Positions 1 through 8,234 of a stretch of DNA of 64,000 nt are shown piece by piece. The notes beneath the pieces were generated by a model. The model searched no databases, was not told the origin of the DNA, and saw nothing but the letters and a program-made list of their open reading frames with translations. The DNA comes from DAOWGG01 sp965369815. Lineage in GTDB: Bacteria > Patescibacteriota > Gracilibacteria > UM-FILTER-43-11. The translations under genes were made by a program, and so were the position numbers. How positions within the stretch are numbered: the first letter of the stretch is position 1; each line of letters begins with the position of its first letter. The stretch covers positions 1 to 64,000 of the forward strand of contig CBDUQS010000001.1 of assembly GCA_965369815.1 (NCBI GenBank). The letters run 5' to 3'.

Positions 1-137
1 ATTTCGATCTAAGTCAAGCAGATGTCATTGATGCATTTACAAGTGGAAAGGCTGCAGATTTCGTTAGTGAAATGAATAAGCTAACTCCTCCAGGTCCAAC
101 TACTGAAACAGATTCAGTTTACGTTGTGGTTCCTTAG
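1..137 (+). CDS. C-terminal end of an unidentified protein (partial)
   Basis: An open frame enters from the left edge (in frame from base 3) and ends at TAG 135-137, giving 44 residues that end in Val-Tyr-Val-Val-Val-Pro. The visible part has a short helical segment followed by a Pro/Thr-rich tail. A strong intrinsic terminator follows about 20 bases later, which supports this being a real gene end. Too little is visible to name a family. Confidence 0.6.
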   Translation, partial: FDLSQADVIDAFTSGKAADFVSEMNKLTPPGPTTETDSVYVVVP

Positions 138-158
138 TGAGCTCCTGTTCATAAATTC

Positions 159-195
159 AAAAACCCCTCTCTTCTAACGAAGGAGGGGTTTTTTA
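159..195 (+). terminator. intrinsic terminator of the partial gene
   Basis: A ten-base stem AAAACCCCTC / GAGGGGTTTT (160-169 with 183-192) with a 13-base loop runs straight into a T-tract. It lies just after the stop codon at 137. Confidence 0.85.
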
Positions 196-201
196 GTAAA
201 G

Positions 202-305
202 TGTCTGAACTGTGATTTGTGTGATTAATTGATGGTTATAATTTGGTGGATGGAGAAGTAGATAATCACAAGAATCATCACATCATAATAATCACAGTTC
301 AGACA
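202..305. repeat. 104-bp hairpin repeat with 16-bp perfect terminal inverted repeats
   Basis: TGTCTGAACTGTGATT at 202-217 is exactly complementary to AATCACAGTTCAGACA at 290-305, and the interior has further imperfect complementarity. There is no convincing reading frame. It resembles the GTCTGAA..TGTGATT..GTGATT palindromes found around small accessory genes in many genomes, so it is likely a non-autonomous, MITE-like element. Confidence 0.7.
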
Positions 306-330
306 GGGGAAGGAGAACGGTGCCCCTCTC

Positions 331-505
331 TTTGTCATCCTGAATTTATTTCAGGATCCAGGGCAGGCCAAGGTGTGGGGATATCCTCGTTCAGCCCACC
401 ATCTTCGCCCCCACCCTTGTCATTCAGAGGAGTGAAACGACGAAGAATCTCAATAATGGACGGTGGGGAGATTCTTCACTCAACTTCGTTTCGTTCTGAA
501 TGACA
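331..505. repeat. two REP-like palindromes (GTCATTCTGA family)
   Basis: A short hairpin ATCCTGAA/TTCAGGAT (337-344 with 350-357) is followed by a longer imperfect palindrome. The longer one starts with TGTCATTCAGA at 419, ends with its complement TCTGAATGACA at 495-505, and contains AGAATCTC/GAGATTCT internally. A partial third copy (GTTCTGAATGACAAGGGGG) follows at 516-534. Apart from the hairpin at 202-305, the 138-535 stretch holds only these elements and no gene. Confidence 0.7.
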
Positions 506-535
506 AAGGGGGTGCGTTCTGAATGACAAGGGGGT

Positions 536-841
536 TTAATAGTCCTCATACCAATCATAAGCCAAATCTTCCCAGGATGAATTCATTCCATTAACTAAGC
601 GTTCCTTCTTTTTTCGACTCCATCCTTTTAACTCCTTTTCTCTCGCAATCGCATCATAAACATATTGAAATTCCTCGTAATAAATTAATTTTTTTAATTT
701 ATATTTGTTGGTAAAATACCCACCTTTTCCAGTTTTATGAGAATGGGTGCGATTAAAAACGCTATTGGTGACACCAACGTAAAGAGTGGTATCGTTTTCA
801 TTTGTCATTATATAAACAAAAAATTCATAATCTCTTCCCAT
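536..841 (-). CDS. GIY-YIG domain nuclease-like protein
   Basis: A 101-residue single-domain protein of the small UPF0213/YhbQ-like GIY-YIG type. The N-terminus carries the hallmark strand pair with Y10-I11-M12 and Y21-V22-G23 (a YVG variant of YIG). These are followed by a catalytic-type Arg in the FNRTHSH helix, the GGYFTNKYKLKKLIYYE segment and the EKELKGWSRKKKERL helix near the C-terminus. The family includes DNA structure-specific nucleases, but most small members have no proven role. It sits beside REP-like palindromes, a frequent setting for such genes. The family call is confident; activity is unknown. Confidence 0.85.
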   Translation of the reverse strand: MGRDYEFFVYIMTNENDTTLYVGVTNSVFNRTHSHKTGKGGYFTNKYKLKKLIYYEEFQYVYDAIAREKELKGWSRKKKERLVNGMNSSWEDLAYDWYEDY

Positions 842-927
842 ATATTATTCATTAAAATACAAAAAATTCACTTTAATACAAAAAACAGACCCTCATTAAA
901 CCAAATAGCTCACTCAAAAGTCAAATT

Positions 928-1629
928 TTACTCCCCCTTAATCTCATTCTTAAGATTAAAAACCGATACATCTGGAACAAGAGTTGGCTGATACTTTCCT
1001 GTAATAACTTCATAAAGGTGTGTTGTGCCGGATTTTCCCAGATGAAAGGTTCGAAATGTTTTTTCCACGTTTTCCTGGGTATCTACAACAGAACGATGAG
1101 TACTATAGGCAATAGGAATAAGTGGCGTGAGAACAGCAAGGAGCAAGAGGGAAGCTCCAAAAAGATTCCTCTTTAAAATCCAAACCTGTTTTGAGCCGTT
1201 TTTAAGCTTCATAAGCAAAACAGCTATCTCAATAGCAACAACAATCGAAAAGAAGATGAATAGCGCGAGCGATACAGGTATATCGAAACTTCCCGGCTGC
1301 CAGTTGGCTCGATGAATGAAGTAGTAACCAATACTGAGTGCATTAATAAGGAACGTGACGACAAAAAAAGCAACTAGGGCAATACGCTTCCAGTGTGTTT
1401 TGGTGTAATAAAGCAGGTAAAAAATAAATCCATAAACTGACGCCTCCGAAAGAAACCGCTTGCTTAAACTTCCGATTACATTGGAAAAGAAATGACCATT
1501 GATCTGAAGGGCTCCTATCCCAGTGCCTAAATAAAGAAAGTAATAAAGCGCTACGAGGTATAAAACAAAAAAACCAACATAAAATAAATGATGGGCCTTT
1601 TGTTTCGAGATTTTAAGGTTTAATTTCAT
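928..1629 (-). CDS. polytopic membrane protein of unknown function
   Basis: Starting at the Met at 1629 (MKLNLKISKQ..) the protein has about 233 residues. An in-frame ATG at 1686 would add 19 residues. I see about five to six hydrophobic segments: YVGFFVLYLVALYYFLYLG, a segment near FIFYLLYY, IALVAFFVVTFLINALSIGYY, PVSLALFIFFSIVVAIEIAVLL and LFGASLLLLAVLTPLIPIAY. These are followed by a roughly 60-residue tail predicted outside the membrane. No catalytic motif or family was recognised. It lies downstream of nusA on the same strand, about 110 bases away, and could be cotranscribed. There is no clear Shine-Dalgarno site to decide the start. Confidence 0.6.
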   Translation of the reverse strand: MKLNLKISKQKAHHLFYVGFFVLYLVALYYFLYLGTGIGALQINGHFFSNVIGSLSKRFLSEASVYGFIFYLLYYTKTHWKRIALVAFFVVTFLINALSIGYYFIHRANWQPGSFDIPVSLALFIFFSIVVAIEIAVLLMKLKNGSKQVWILKRNLFGASLLLLAVLTPLIPIAYSTHRSVVDTQENVEKTFRTFHLGKSGTTHLYEVITGKYQPTLVPDVSVFNLKNEIKGE

Positions 1630-1742
1630 ATATTTCGTATTGATTGGCAAATTGACTGGCAGCTTCGCGAGGGGCAGATTGACCATCCATTCGATCTTCT
1701 ATTCGCCCCTCAACTTGCCCTTCAATTCGCCCCACTATACGA

Positions 1743-3095
1743 TTAAGAAATTTCTTTCTCAATCTTAACGGCACTGGCTTTTCCAATCCCTTCAATCCCT
1801 TCAAGTGCTTTCAAATCCATCCCATTCAAGTCTTCAAGTGTTTTATAGCCTGCTTTTTCAAGCTTGTTAACAATCGCTTTGGTAAGTCCTCCCCAATGTC
1901 CTGGCTCACCCCCTTCTTCCTTTTCAATAGAGGCTTCAGCGGCTTCGATAGAGGCCTCGGCTTCAGGAGCTTCTCCTCCTAAGTCTTCATCTTTCATACG
2001 ACGATCAGTGCCAGAGAGTTCTTTAATTTTCTCTTTAAATGCAGGAAGTTGTTCAATGTTGTACAAATCCAATTCATAATTGGTTAAGTCAGACGCCAAT
2101 CGAACATTCTGACCTCGTTTTCCAATCGCCATTGGTCGCTCTTCTTCTTCCACAAAAACTGCGGCTCTTTTTCGTACACGTGGGTCATCACCTCCATTCA
2201 CAATAATAACTTCAGCAATTTTAGCGGGCTGAAGCGCGGTCGCAATAAATTCACGAGGATCATCAGACCATTCAATGATATCCACACGCTCTCCGTTCAA
2301 TTCCTCCATCACACTCTGGATACGCACTCCTTTTTGACCAATACAGGCTCCAATAGGGTCAATTTTCTCATCATCGGATGAAACAGCCACCTTACTACGA
2401 GTTCCAGCGTCACGGGCAATAGATTTTACCTTAACATCACCTTCAATCACTTCTGGAATTTCCATTTCAAGTAATCGAACCACTAAATTAGGGTGAGTTC
2501 GAGAAATAGAAAGTTCAGGACCACGGCTGGTGTGAACTACTTTGTCCAAATAAACTTTAATACGTTTACCGTTGTAGTATTTTTCTCCGGGGATCTGATC
2601 ACGAGGGGAGAGTTGAACGGTGTGATTTTCAATATTAATAAAAATAGTTTCTCCTTCCACACGCATAATCTGAGAAGAAAGAAGTTCGTTTTCACGGTTT
2701 TTAAACATTTCATACAAAGATTCACGTTCCGCCTCCTGAATACGCTGCAAGATAACCTGTTTAGCGGATTGAGCGGCAATACGACCGTATTCCAATGGGG
2801 TCACATCAATTTTAATTTCATCACCCACTCCAACATCTTTTTTCATTTTTTTCGCTTCAGCAAGAGAAATCTCAATATTTGGATTATCTACTTCTGCTAC
2901 TACCTCTTTAATCAAAAGGACGGTGGCGAAAGTTCCTCCGTCATTAAGGATAACTTCAACTTCTTGCTCTTTGTTACCAAAATCTTTTCGATAAGCAGTG
3001 GCGAGGGCAGCGTTTACCGCCTCCATAACACTTTCAAAAGAAATATTTTTTTCGGCGCAGATTTGGTTAACCGCTGCCATAAATTGTTGATTCAT
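1743..3095 (-). CDS. nusA: transcription termination/antitermination factor NusA
   Basis: 450 residues. NusA binds RNA polymerase and modulates pausing, Rho-dependent termination and antitermination. The order of domains is the family's: an N-terminal RNAP-binding domain (about 1-125, starting MNQQFMAAVNQICAEKNIS), an S1 domain (about 130-200), and two KH domains (about 205-340). The KH region includes GACIGQKGVRIQSVMEELNGE and, later, AIGKRGQNVRLASDL. An acidic linker then leads to a C-terminal helix-hairpin-helix segment rich in Gly-Ile-Gly (EGIEGIGKASAVKIE). The C-terminal domain is a single short HhH, unlike the duplicated acidic repeats of enterobacterial NusA. recX lies upstream on the same strand. 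Confidence 0.97.
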   Translation of the reverse strand: MNQQFMAAVNQICAEKNISFESVMEAVNAALATAYRKDFGNKEQEVEVILNDGGTFATVLLIKEVVAEVDNPNIEISLAEAKKMKKDVGVGDEIKIDVTPLEYGRIAAQSAKQVILQRIQEAERESLYEMFKNRENELLSSQIMRVEGETIFINIENHTVQLSPRDQIPGEKYYNGKRIKVYLDKVVHTSRGPELSISRTHPNLVVRLLEMEIPEVIEGDVKVKSIARDAGTRSKVAVSSDDEKIDPIGACIGQKGVRIQSVMEELNGERVDIIEWSDDPREFIATALQPAKIAEVIIVNGGDDPRVRKRAAVFVEEEERPMAIGKRGQNVRLASDLTNYELDLYNIEQLPAFKEKIKELSGTDRRMKDEDLGGEAPEAEASIEAAEASIEKEEGGEPGHWGGLTKAIVNKLEKAGYKTLEDLNGMDLKALEGIEGIGKASAVKIEKEIS

Positions 3096-3193
3096 AATAG
3101 TGATGCTTAAAGTAAAACACAGACCCTAATATAACTTAGGCTCCGTACTGTAATCCAACTATACCATATTACTCTTTAGGCAGACAAGATTTT

Positions 3194-3643
3194 TTAATGG
3201 CGTAAAACCGAATAAATAATCGTATCGGCAAACCCCCGATTTCTTAAAAAATTCATCAGTTTTTGCTTTTTCTTTCGAGGGTCATCTTCGTTCAGTGTTT
3301 TTAGCTTCACATCCATTGCTTTTTGGCAGGATTCTTTTTCATTGTATCCACTATTCATAAGGGCGGAATCAACCAAATCATTGTCTAATCCTCGCTTTCT
3401 GGTCTCCAATCGAATTTTAAACCGCCCAATGGGGCGCTGAGTCAGGTGATTGATGAGCAGTTCTGTGTATCGCTTGTCATCCAACAACATCACACGCTCC
3501 ATTTCATCTAAAATTTTCAAAATATCTCCTTCGTCATTCGGGAATTTCCCCAGTAACTTTCGAAGTAAATCATGACGGCTGATCATCCGTCTTTGGACAG
3601 TGTTGAGCGCTGATTTCCAAATTTTATCGTATATAGATTCCAT
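3194..3643 (-). CDS. recX: RecX family regulatory protein
   Basis: 149 residues, typical RecX size. RecX binds RecA filaments and limits recombinase activity. The three-helix repeats are visible: an N-terminal unit (KIWKSALNTVQRRMISRHDLLRKL), a central unit with LDDKRYTELLINHLTQR and RFKIRLETRKRGLDNDLVD, and a C-terminal unit (KKKQKLMNFLRNRGFADTIIYSVL). recA is not in the window. It is the first gene of the recX-nusA stretch on the minus strand, with about 100 bases between the two. Confidence 0.85.
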   Translation of the reverse strand: MESIYDKIWKSALNTVQRRMISRHDLLRKLLGKFPNDEGDILKILDEMERVMLLDDKRYTELLINHLTQRPIGRFKIRLETRKRGLDNDLVDSALMNSGYNEKESCQKAMDVKLKTLNEDDPRKKKQKLMNFLRNRGFADTIIYSVLRH

Positions 3644-3733
3644 ATGACCAAATTACAACTTACAAATAACAATAACAACCAAAATACAAATAACAACTTA
3701 CAAACCTCAATTAACAATCCCACAACCCCACCC

Positions 3734-3875
3734 TTTTGTCATCTCGAGCCTGTCGAGAGATCCCTTAACTAGAATTCATTCATGTTGGTATTTAAGGTAG
3801 GGATTCCTCCACATGGGTCGGAATGACAAAAATGGTAAATTTCGAATTTCGAATTTGTATTTTCGAATTTCATTC
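3734..3875. repeat. REP-like palindrome followed by TTCGAATTTCG repeats
   Basis: TTTTGTCATC at 3734 and its near-complement GGAATGACAAAA at about 3819-3830 bound an imperfect palindrome of the same type as at 419-505. It is followed at 3838-3873 by three to four runs of AATTTCGAATTTCG. The same short repeat recurs at 32622, 62010 and inside three genes (see findings). The rest of the 3644-3889 gap is low-complexity AC-rich DNA. Confidence 0.65.
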
Positions 3876-3889
3876 GTTAGAATACTTGT

Positions 3890-5959
3890 ATGACTCTGCG
3901 TCCCAAAAAAAGCAAATTAACCGTTCAATTCAAACCTTTAAATCAAGAGGGTTTTTTTGACATCAAAGCGCCAGACAGTCAGGGGATTCCTAAAATAGTA
4001 GATCAATCAGAGGTAGCCGAGGAGAAAAAGGCAGGTTGGTGGGCGTTCTTTGGAATGGCTTTTTCTATTTTTTTGGTTTTAGCGGGCGTTGGAATGGCGA
4101 TGAACGTGAAAGACATTATTTCGCTCAATAAAAACATCGCTTTTGCGGGTTACGACAATCTAAAAGAAGGGGCGACGTCGTTGGCAAATCAAGATTTTGA
4201 ACGAGCCAGCGTCTTTTTCGAGGGGGCAGAATCTTCATTTGAGGAGCTTCAAGAAAACACCTCTTTTTTAACCGCACGCGCCAATCAATACTTAAAATCC
4301 AGTTTATACCTCGATACCGCTCAAAAATTGATTGAAAGTGGCGTGGGGGTATCAAAGATCAGTCAGGAATTAACACAGCTGCTTTCAGATGCGCGTGATA
4401 TCCCAAAAGTATTTGTTCAGCAGAACCTAAACGACGATCAATCGGTACAATTAACAACGCTTGTGAATGCACAAAAGAGTCGTCTCCAGAAAATCCTGAT
4501 GGAAGCCTCACTTTTAAAGAAAAACTTAACCACTCTGAATGTCGACACGTTGCCGAAAGATTTGAGAGAAAAACTTGAGGTCGCTCAGGGGTATATCAGT
4601 CAGTTCGTAACAGCCTTGAGCGAAGTGGATCAGAACTTTGAAGCCGCTTTGACATTACTCGGAGACAAAACCCCTCATCGTTATTTAGTGCTCTTCCAAA
4701 ACAATCACGAAATGCGCGCGACCGGCGGGTTTATTGGTAGTTATGCAATTGTAGACGTAAACGACGGCGCGATCACTAAAATGGAGGTGAAGGACGTCTA
4801 TGAAACCGACGGACAGCTATCTGAATTCGTTCCGCCCCCACCAGGTATCAATAAGGTGGCCGATCAGCTTTACTTGCGTGATGCCAATTACAGCCCCGAT
4901 TTTCCAACCTCTGCTCAAAAAATCATGTGGTTTCTAGAGCATAGCCGTGGGCCAACCGTCGATACCGTCGTGGCGATTGACCAGACGATTGCTGAAAAAT
5001 TATTAGTGCTCACGGGTCCTGTCGTGGTCCCTAGCTTTCCATTTGCGCTTCGATCAGATAACTTCAACGACCTTCTCTCTTACAATATCGAAGCCAAGCT
5101 TTCAGAAACCTACACTCCAAAACAGATCTTGATCGACTTAATGCCCGTATTTAAAGAAAAACTACTGTCTTTACAAGATTTCTCACCCCTCAACGATCTT
5201 GCTCACAATTTAATCGGAAGTCGTCACATTCAGGTTTATTCCGATCACGCAGGCGTTCAAACATTGGTCGAAAAGCTAAAAGTAGACGGTCGCATGGTCG
5301 CCGCTGAACCCGATATGGATTATTTATCAGTTATAACAACGGCGATTGGCGGGAACAAAAGCGATGCCTTCATAAAAACCAACCTTTCTCATCACACCGA
5401 GGTGGGAAACATGGGAATGATAACCGATCACCTAACTATCCAAAAAAACCACACCTGGAACGAAAGCGACTTCGCCTATTGGAAAAAGCTCATGGACCGA
5501 TACGGAATGGGTAAGCTCAACGAAGCCACCCTTCGCTTCATCCACGGAGGAGGGGATAACCTCGATTACATGCGCGTATACGTTCCTAACGGCAGTCTTT
5601 TGATCGGATTAGAAGGAGTGGACATTGAAGACATGGATTCCTACGAAGAACTCGGATACACCGTATTTGCCTTCACCTTCGGCCCCGTTTCCGCAGGGGA
5701 AATGAAAGAAGTAAAGCTGAGCTACAAATTACCTTTCGAGCTCAAAACCGAAAATCCAATGGACGTCTACCGCTTCATCGCTCAAAAGCAGGCAGGCACC
5801 GAAAACATCACACTAACAAAAAGCCTGCAAACCTCTGGCTATCTACAGGTTTTAGATAACTACCCGCCTGTTCAAAACAGTGCTTTTACGCTTTATCCAC
5901 AGTACGAAACAGCATTGGATAGTAATAAGATTTTCCTCTCAGCAATTGGGGGGAGCTAA
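3890..5959 (+). CDS. DUF4012 domain-containing membrane-anchored protein
   Basis: 689 residues. A 50-residue cytoplasmic tail leads to one membrane segment (about 50-70, WWAFFGMAFSIFLVLAGVG), so most of the protein lies outside the cell membrane. Residues about 90-240 are helical/coiled and TPR-like. The conserved DUF4012 core starts near residue 262 (HRYLVLFQNNHEMRATGGFI). The DUF4012 family is common in Patescibacteria and Gram-positives. Its function is not established, but genes of this family often sit near envelope polysaccharide functions. The gene is monocistronic here, followed by a promoter and structured RNA. Base use is more GC-rich at third positions than the pilus block. Confidence 0.85.
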   Translation: MTLRPKKSKLTVQFKPLNQEGFFDIKAPDSQGIPKIVDQSEVAEEKKAGWWAFFGMAFSIFLVLAGVGMAMNVKDIISLNKNIAFAGYDNLKEGATSLANQDFERASVFFEGAESSFEELQENTSFLTARANQYLKSSLYLDTAQKLIESGVGVSKISQELTQLLSDARDIPKVFVQQNLNDDQSVQLTTLVNAQKSRLQKILMEASLLKKNLTTLNVDTLPKDLREKLEVAQGYISQFVTALSEVDQNFEAALTLLGDKTPHRYLVLFQNNHEMRATGGFIGSYAIVDVNDGAITKMEVKDVYETDGQLSEFVPPPPGINKVADQLYLRDANYSPDFPTSAQKIMWFLEHSRGPTVDTVVAIDQTIAEKLLVLTGPVVVPSFPFALRSDNFNDLLSYNIEAKLSETYTPKQILIDLMPVFKEKLLSLQDFSPLNDLAHNLIGSRHIQVYSDHAGVQTLVEKLKVDGRMVAAEPDMDYLSVITTAIGGNKSDAFIKTNLSHHTEVGNMGMITDHLTIQKNHTWNESDFAYWKKLMDRYGMGKLNEATLRFIHGGGDNLDYMRVYVPNGSLLIGLEGVDIEDMDSYEELGYTVFAFTFGPVSAGEMKEVKLSYKLPFELKTENPMDVYRFIAQKQAGTENITLTKSLQTSGYLQVLDNYPPVQNSAFTLYPQYETALDSNKIFLSAIGGS

Positions 5960-6019
5960 AAATATTTTAAATTCAAGCATATAAGAATTTTGATATTTTT
6001 AAATATTCTATAGCTAGGG

Positions 6020-6047
6020 TTGACAAAATAAAAAAAATAGCTATAAT
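6020..6047 (+). promoter_or_regulatory. sigma70-type promoter of the structured RNA
   Basis: Perfect -35 TTGACA (6020-6025) and perfect -10 TATAAT (6042-6047) with a 16-base spacer. This is the closest match to consensus seen in the window. Predicted start of transcription is about 6054. Confidence 0.85.
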
Positions 6048-6053
6048 ACATGC

Positions 6054-6240
6054 AATAAATTAGAAAAATCCCTGAGTCCCGATACGTCGGGATTGGTTGT
6101 AAACTTCGTTCGCGGAGGAAGCCAGCCATCTGGTATGAAAGCCAGGTTCAGGAGAGCGTTATCCACGTTGGAGCGGACCTTCCAGCACCCATTGTTAATC
6201 AATCGATTAATCGTAGGTGCTGTGAGATCGGCTTCTTTTT
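6054..6240 (+). ncRNA. structured RNA of unknown class ending in an intrinsic terminator
   Basis: About 185 bases with no sensible frame, driven by a consensus promoter. Hairpins found by eye: TCCCGA-TACG-TCGGGA (about 6077-6092); a closing stem GAAGCC (6118-6123) with GGCTTC (6230-6235), extended by ATCT/AGAT; CTGG-N8-CCAG (6130-6145); AGGTTC/GGACCT enclosing AGCGT/ACGTT (about 6144-6180); and a long hairpin CAGCACC/GGTGCTG (6183-6222) whose apex pairs TTAATC with GATTAA. The closing stem runs directly into TTCTTTTT, as in a terminator. It does not show the signatures I know for SRP RNA, tmRNA, RNase P RNA, 6S RNA or common riboswitches. It may be a free small RNA or a leader of the next gene. 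Confidence 0.6.
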
Positions 6241-6397
6241 GAATAGTGAGTCATCTCCATGTTCTTTAAAAACTACTTGCGAAAATCGGTTATAACTTTC
6301 AGATTCCAACTTTTAATAAGTTTGAGCTTGGAGGTTGTATCTGATTTTAAAACCAAGGCGATTCCCGAGAAGGGTAAGCCACATAGTAGAGATCGAA

Positions 6398-7039
6398 ATG
6401 CAGAAAATTGAAGCAACCCTTTCAGCAATGCTAGTTGTTGGCTTCGTCGCAACAGTGCAAGCCGAAACCCCCACTCAGGTTCAGCGCGAGGAATTTAACC
6501 GATTTCTAGACGAAGGTGTCATCGATCGTGTTGAGCTGGAAGATTTTTTGGTGCATTACAGGGGAATGCCCATACCAGAGGGGTGCACGAGAGCTGAGGT
6601 TGATTATGGTGTTCACTACGAGCAGTGGAAGGAGGAGGGTAGTCTCAGAATAGCTCCGTATATCCTACGTGGTGCAGGTTGGTCAGGTCCAGCTCCCCGC
6701 TATAGGAACAAGAAAGTTGTTAAAGAGCTCTGCTGGTTTAGATTTAAATCTCCCCAAACCTTCAAGGAAGTACGGGAGAAAAACGAAGCTGGCAACTTTC
6801 TTCTGGCTGATCTATGGGAACTTAAGGCATTTGCTAAGGTGTTTCCTGAGGTATTTCTTGAGATTGAGATCCAGTGGAGGATGTTAGCAGTTGGCAGCTG
6901 GTGGGTGGACTCTGTTGACTACCTCAAGTTTCCATTTCTGCACAAGAATGGCGATGATCTCCATCTCTCTATAAATCGTAATGATGGGGAGAAACAAGGG
7001 TGGAAATCCGACACTCGCTTTCTTGCCATCCGCAAGTAG
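6398..7039 (+). CDS. secreted protein of unknown function
   Basis: From ATG 6398 the product has 213 residues with a good signal peptide: MQKIEATLSAMLVVGFVATVQA, then cleavage after AQA-like VQA. An upstream in-frame start at 6335 would put 21 extra residues before the signal, so 6398 is preferred. The mature part has two Cys (EGCTRAEV and ELCWFRF), a GAGWSGPAP segment and a C-terminus ending WKSDTRFLAIRK. That ending resembles small hypothetical proteins common in CPR genomes, with a VGSWW motif followed by a terminal RFLAVR-type strand. No enzyme motif is visible. A structured RNA and terminator lie upstream and a terminator follows. Confidence 0.7.
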   Translation: MQKIEATLSAMLVVGFVATVQAETPTQVQREEFNRFLDEGVIDRVELEDFLVHYRGMPIPEGCTRAEVDYGVHYEQWKEEGSLRIAPYILRGAGWSGPAPRYRNKKVVKELCWFRFKSPQTFKEVREKNEAGNFLLADLWELKAFAKVFPEVFLEIEIQWRMLAVGSWWVDSVDYLKFPFLHKNGDDLHLSINRNDGEKQGWKSDTRFLAIRK

Positions 7040-7046
7040 TTTTTCA

Positions 7047-7099
7047 ACTCCCAACCGTCCGTCATGGCATCGCGCTGTGGCGGACGGGAGGTATTTTTT
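7047..7099 (+). terminator. intrinsic terminator
   Basis: CCGTCCG (7055-7061) pairs with CGGACGG (7081-7087) around an inner partly paired loop and is followed by GGGAGGTATTTTTT. It lies after the stop codon of the secreted protein, between convergent genes. Confidence 0.65.
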
Positions 7100-7164
7100 C
7101 ATGCCTAAAAAAGTGCCAAAACTCACAACTCTTAATAAAATCATTTTATCAGCGATTTGGGGAG

Positions 7165-8103
7165 CTAATTCTCTTTCATTAGTGCCGTTTCAAGCTTAGC
7201 TCTGAACTCATCTAAGTTATCTAGAGCCTTTTTATGGGAAAGGGAAAACATTCTCACCACCTCATTAAATGAAGATAGTGATTGTGCGACATCAATGCTG
7301 TGTTTCAAAAACATTCCACAAAAACAGATATCAACATTTTCAGGATTAAGTTTTTTGATCAAAGGCTGAATCGCCTTAAGTGTAGTTCCAGTCGAAGCAT
7401 CATCTTCTATTACTAAAATATTATTAGCACCTGTTGGCTTTGTAGTATTTTTACCCACCTTCCTCCAGATTGGATCTTTTTTCCAATGCTTGCGCCACTC
7501 TAAAAACCTTGTATTAAGCCCAGCTATTTCTACTAAATTCCCTAATGAAGCCCCTCCATTTAATATACAAAGTACCAAATCATAATCCATTTTACTGATT
7601 TCGATTGCAGCATTAACCTGAGTAAAGGATATATTTTTTTCAGGTAGATTGTGAATTTGAGAATACTGACTGAGCAAGTTACGGATTACTGCCATTTTTT
7701 CAGCCAGCATTCCCCTTTCTGCCACAAGTCTCTCAACCGTTTCTGGGTTACTGGTTGATGTGGCACATTCTTGAATTGCACGGTTGGCAGTGTCTTGGTC
7801 ACAAAATTTCAAGGCCACATCTAATAAGCACGGTTCAACGGAACCATCTTTATAGGTAATCCCGTTAGTTTTCACGAATTGAATAGCTGGCGAAAGATCA
7901 CCCAATAACTCTGACCATTTATATATCATATATAATTCTCTCCTTTCAATTGACAGACTAAGGAGCTCTCTAATTCGCTTTACAGCTCCAATCTTCTCTT
8001 CCTTTGGAAGTTTGTCTAAATCTCGATTCGATTCGACACCCTTTTCAAAGATAAGAAATTCGTTTAGTGCAATTGTTTTTTCGTTATATTCAGTATATTC
8101 CAT
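7165..8103 (-). CDS. phosphoribosyltransferase-fold protein
   Basis: 312 residues. The C-terminal half carries the fold of type I phosphoribosyltransferases: a strand-loop YDLVLCILNGGASLGNLVEIAG (about 174-195) and the PRPP-binding loop ILVIEDDASTGTTLKAIQ (about 229-246). The usual DD..TTG loop is present here as EDDASTGTT. The N-terminal about 150 residues are helical and match nothing I recognise. Nucleobase salvage, tRNA or regulatory roles are all possible, and the specificity cannot be read from the sequence. It is monocistronic on the minus strand, convergent with the secreted protein gene. Confidence 0.7.
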   Translation of the reverse strand: MEYTEYNEKTIALNEFLIFEKGVESNRDLDKLPKEEKIGAVKRIRELLSLSIERRELYMIYKWSELLGDLSPAIQFVKTNGITYKDGSVEPCLLDVALKFCDQDTANRAIQECATSTSNPETVERLVAERGMLAEKMAVIRNLLSQYSQIHNLPEKNISFTQVNAAIEISKMDYDLVLCILNGGASLGNLVEIAGLNTRFLEWRKHWKKDPIWRKVGKNTTKPTGANNILVIEDDASTGTTLKAIQPLIKKLNPENVDICFCGMFLKHSIDVAQSLSSFNEVVRMFSLSHKKALDNLDEFRAKLETALMKEN

Positions 8104-8234
8104 GGATATTTTTTAGAAATTTATTATACTGAATTTTTTTATTTTGTCAAACAAAAGAAGGCTTAATATAGCCCAATCCAAACAGGAAATAAATTTGCAG
8201 TACCTCATGATCAGCTAGTTTTTCAGTATGAACT

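Noticed and set aside
243..503. 86-residue plus-strand frame across the repeat cluster
   Set aside because: It runs through the hairpin repeat arm and the REP-like palindromes, and its residues reflect those repeats. No ribosome site and no protein-like pattern.
1613..1804. 63-residue minus-strand frame between nusA and the membrane protein
   Set aside because: It overlaps the NusA C-terminus out of frame. Its Arg/Ile/Glu/Gly repeats come from the short CAATTCGCCCC-like tandem repeats there.
2493..3110. 205-residue plus-strand frame opposite nusA
   Set aside because: Exact antisense of conserved NusA domains. The composition (Phe/Asn-rich) is that of a mirror frame.
6130..6160. hammerhead ribozyme or cobalamin riboswitch core
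   Set aside because: CTGGTATGAAAGCCAGG lacks CTGATGA, and GCCAGGTTCAGGAGAGC lacks the B12-box GCCACTG and its partner.
6054..6240. SRP RNA or RNase P RNA
   Set aside because: CGGAGGAAGCCAGCC resembles the SRP motif CGGAAGGAAGCAGCC, but the paired CAGG strand and the rest of domain IV are missing. RNase P conserved regions are also absent.
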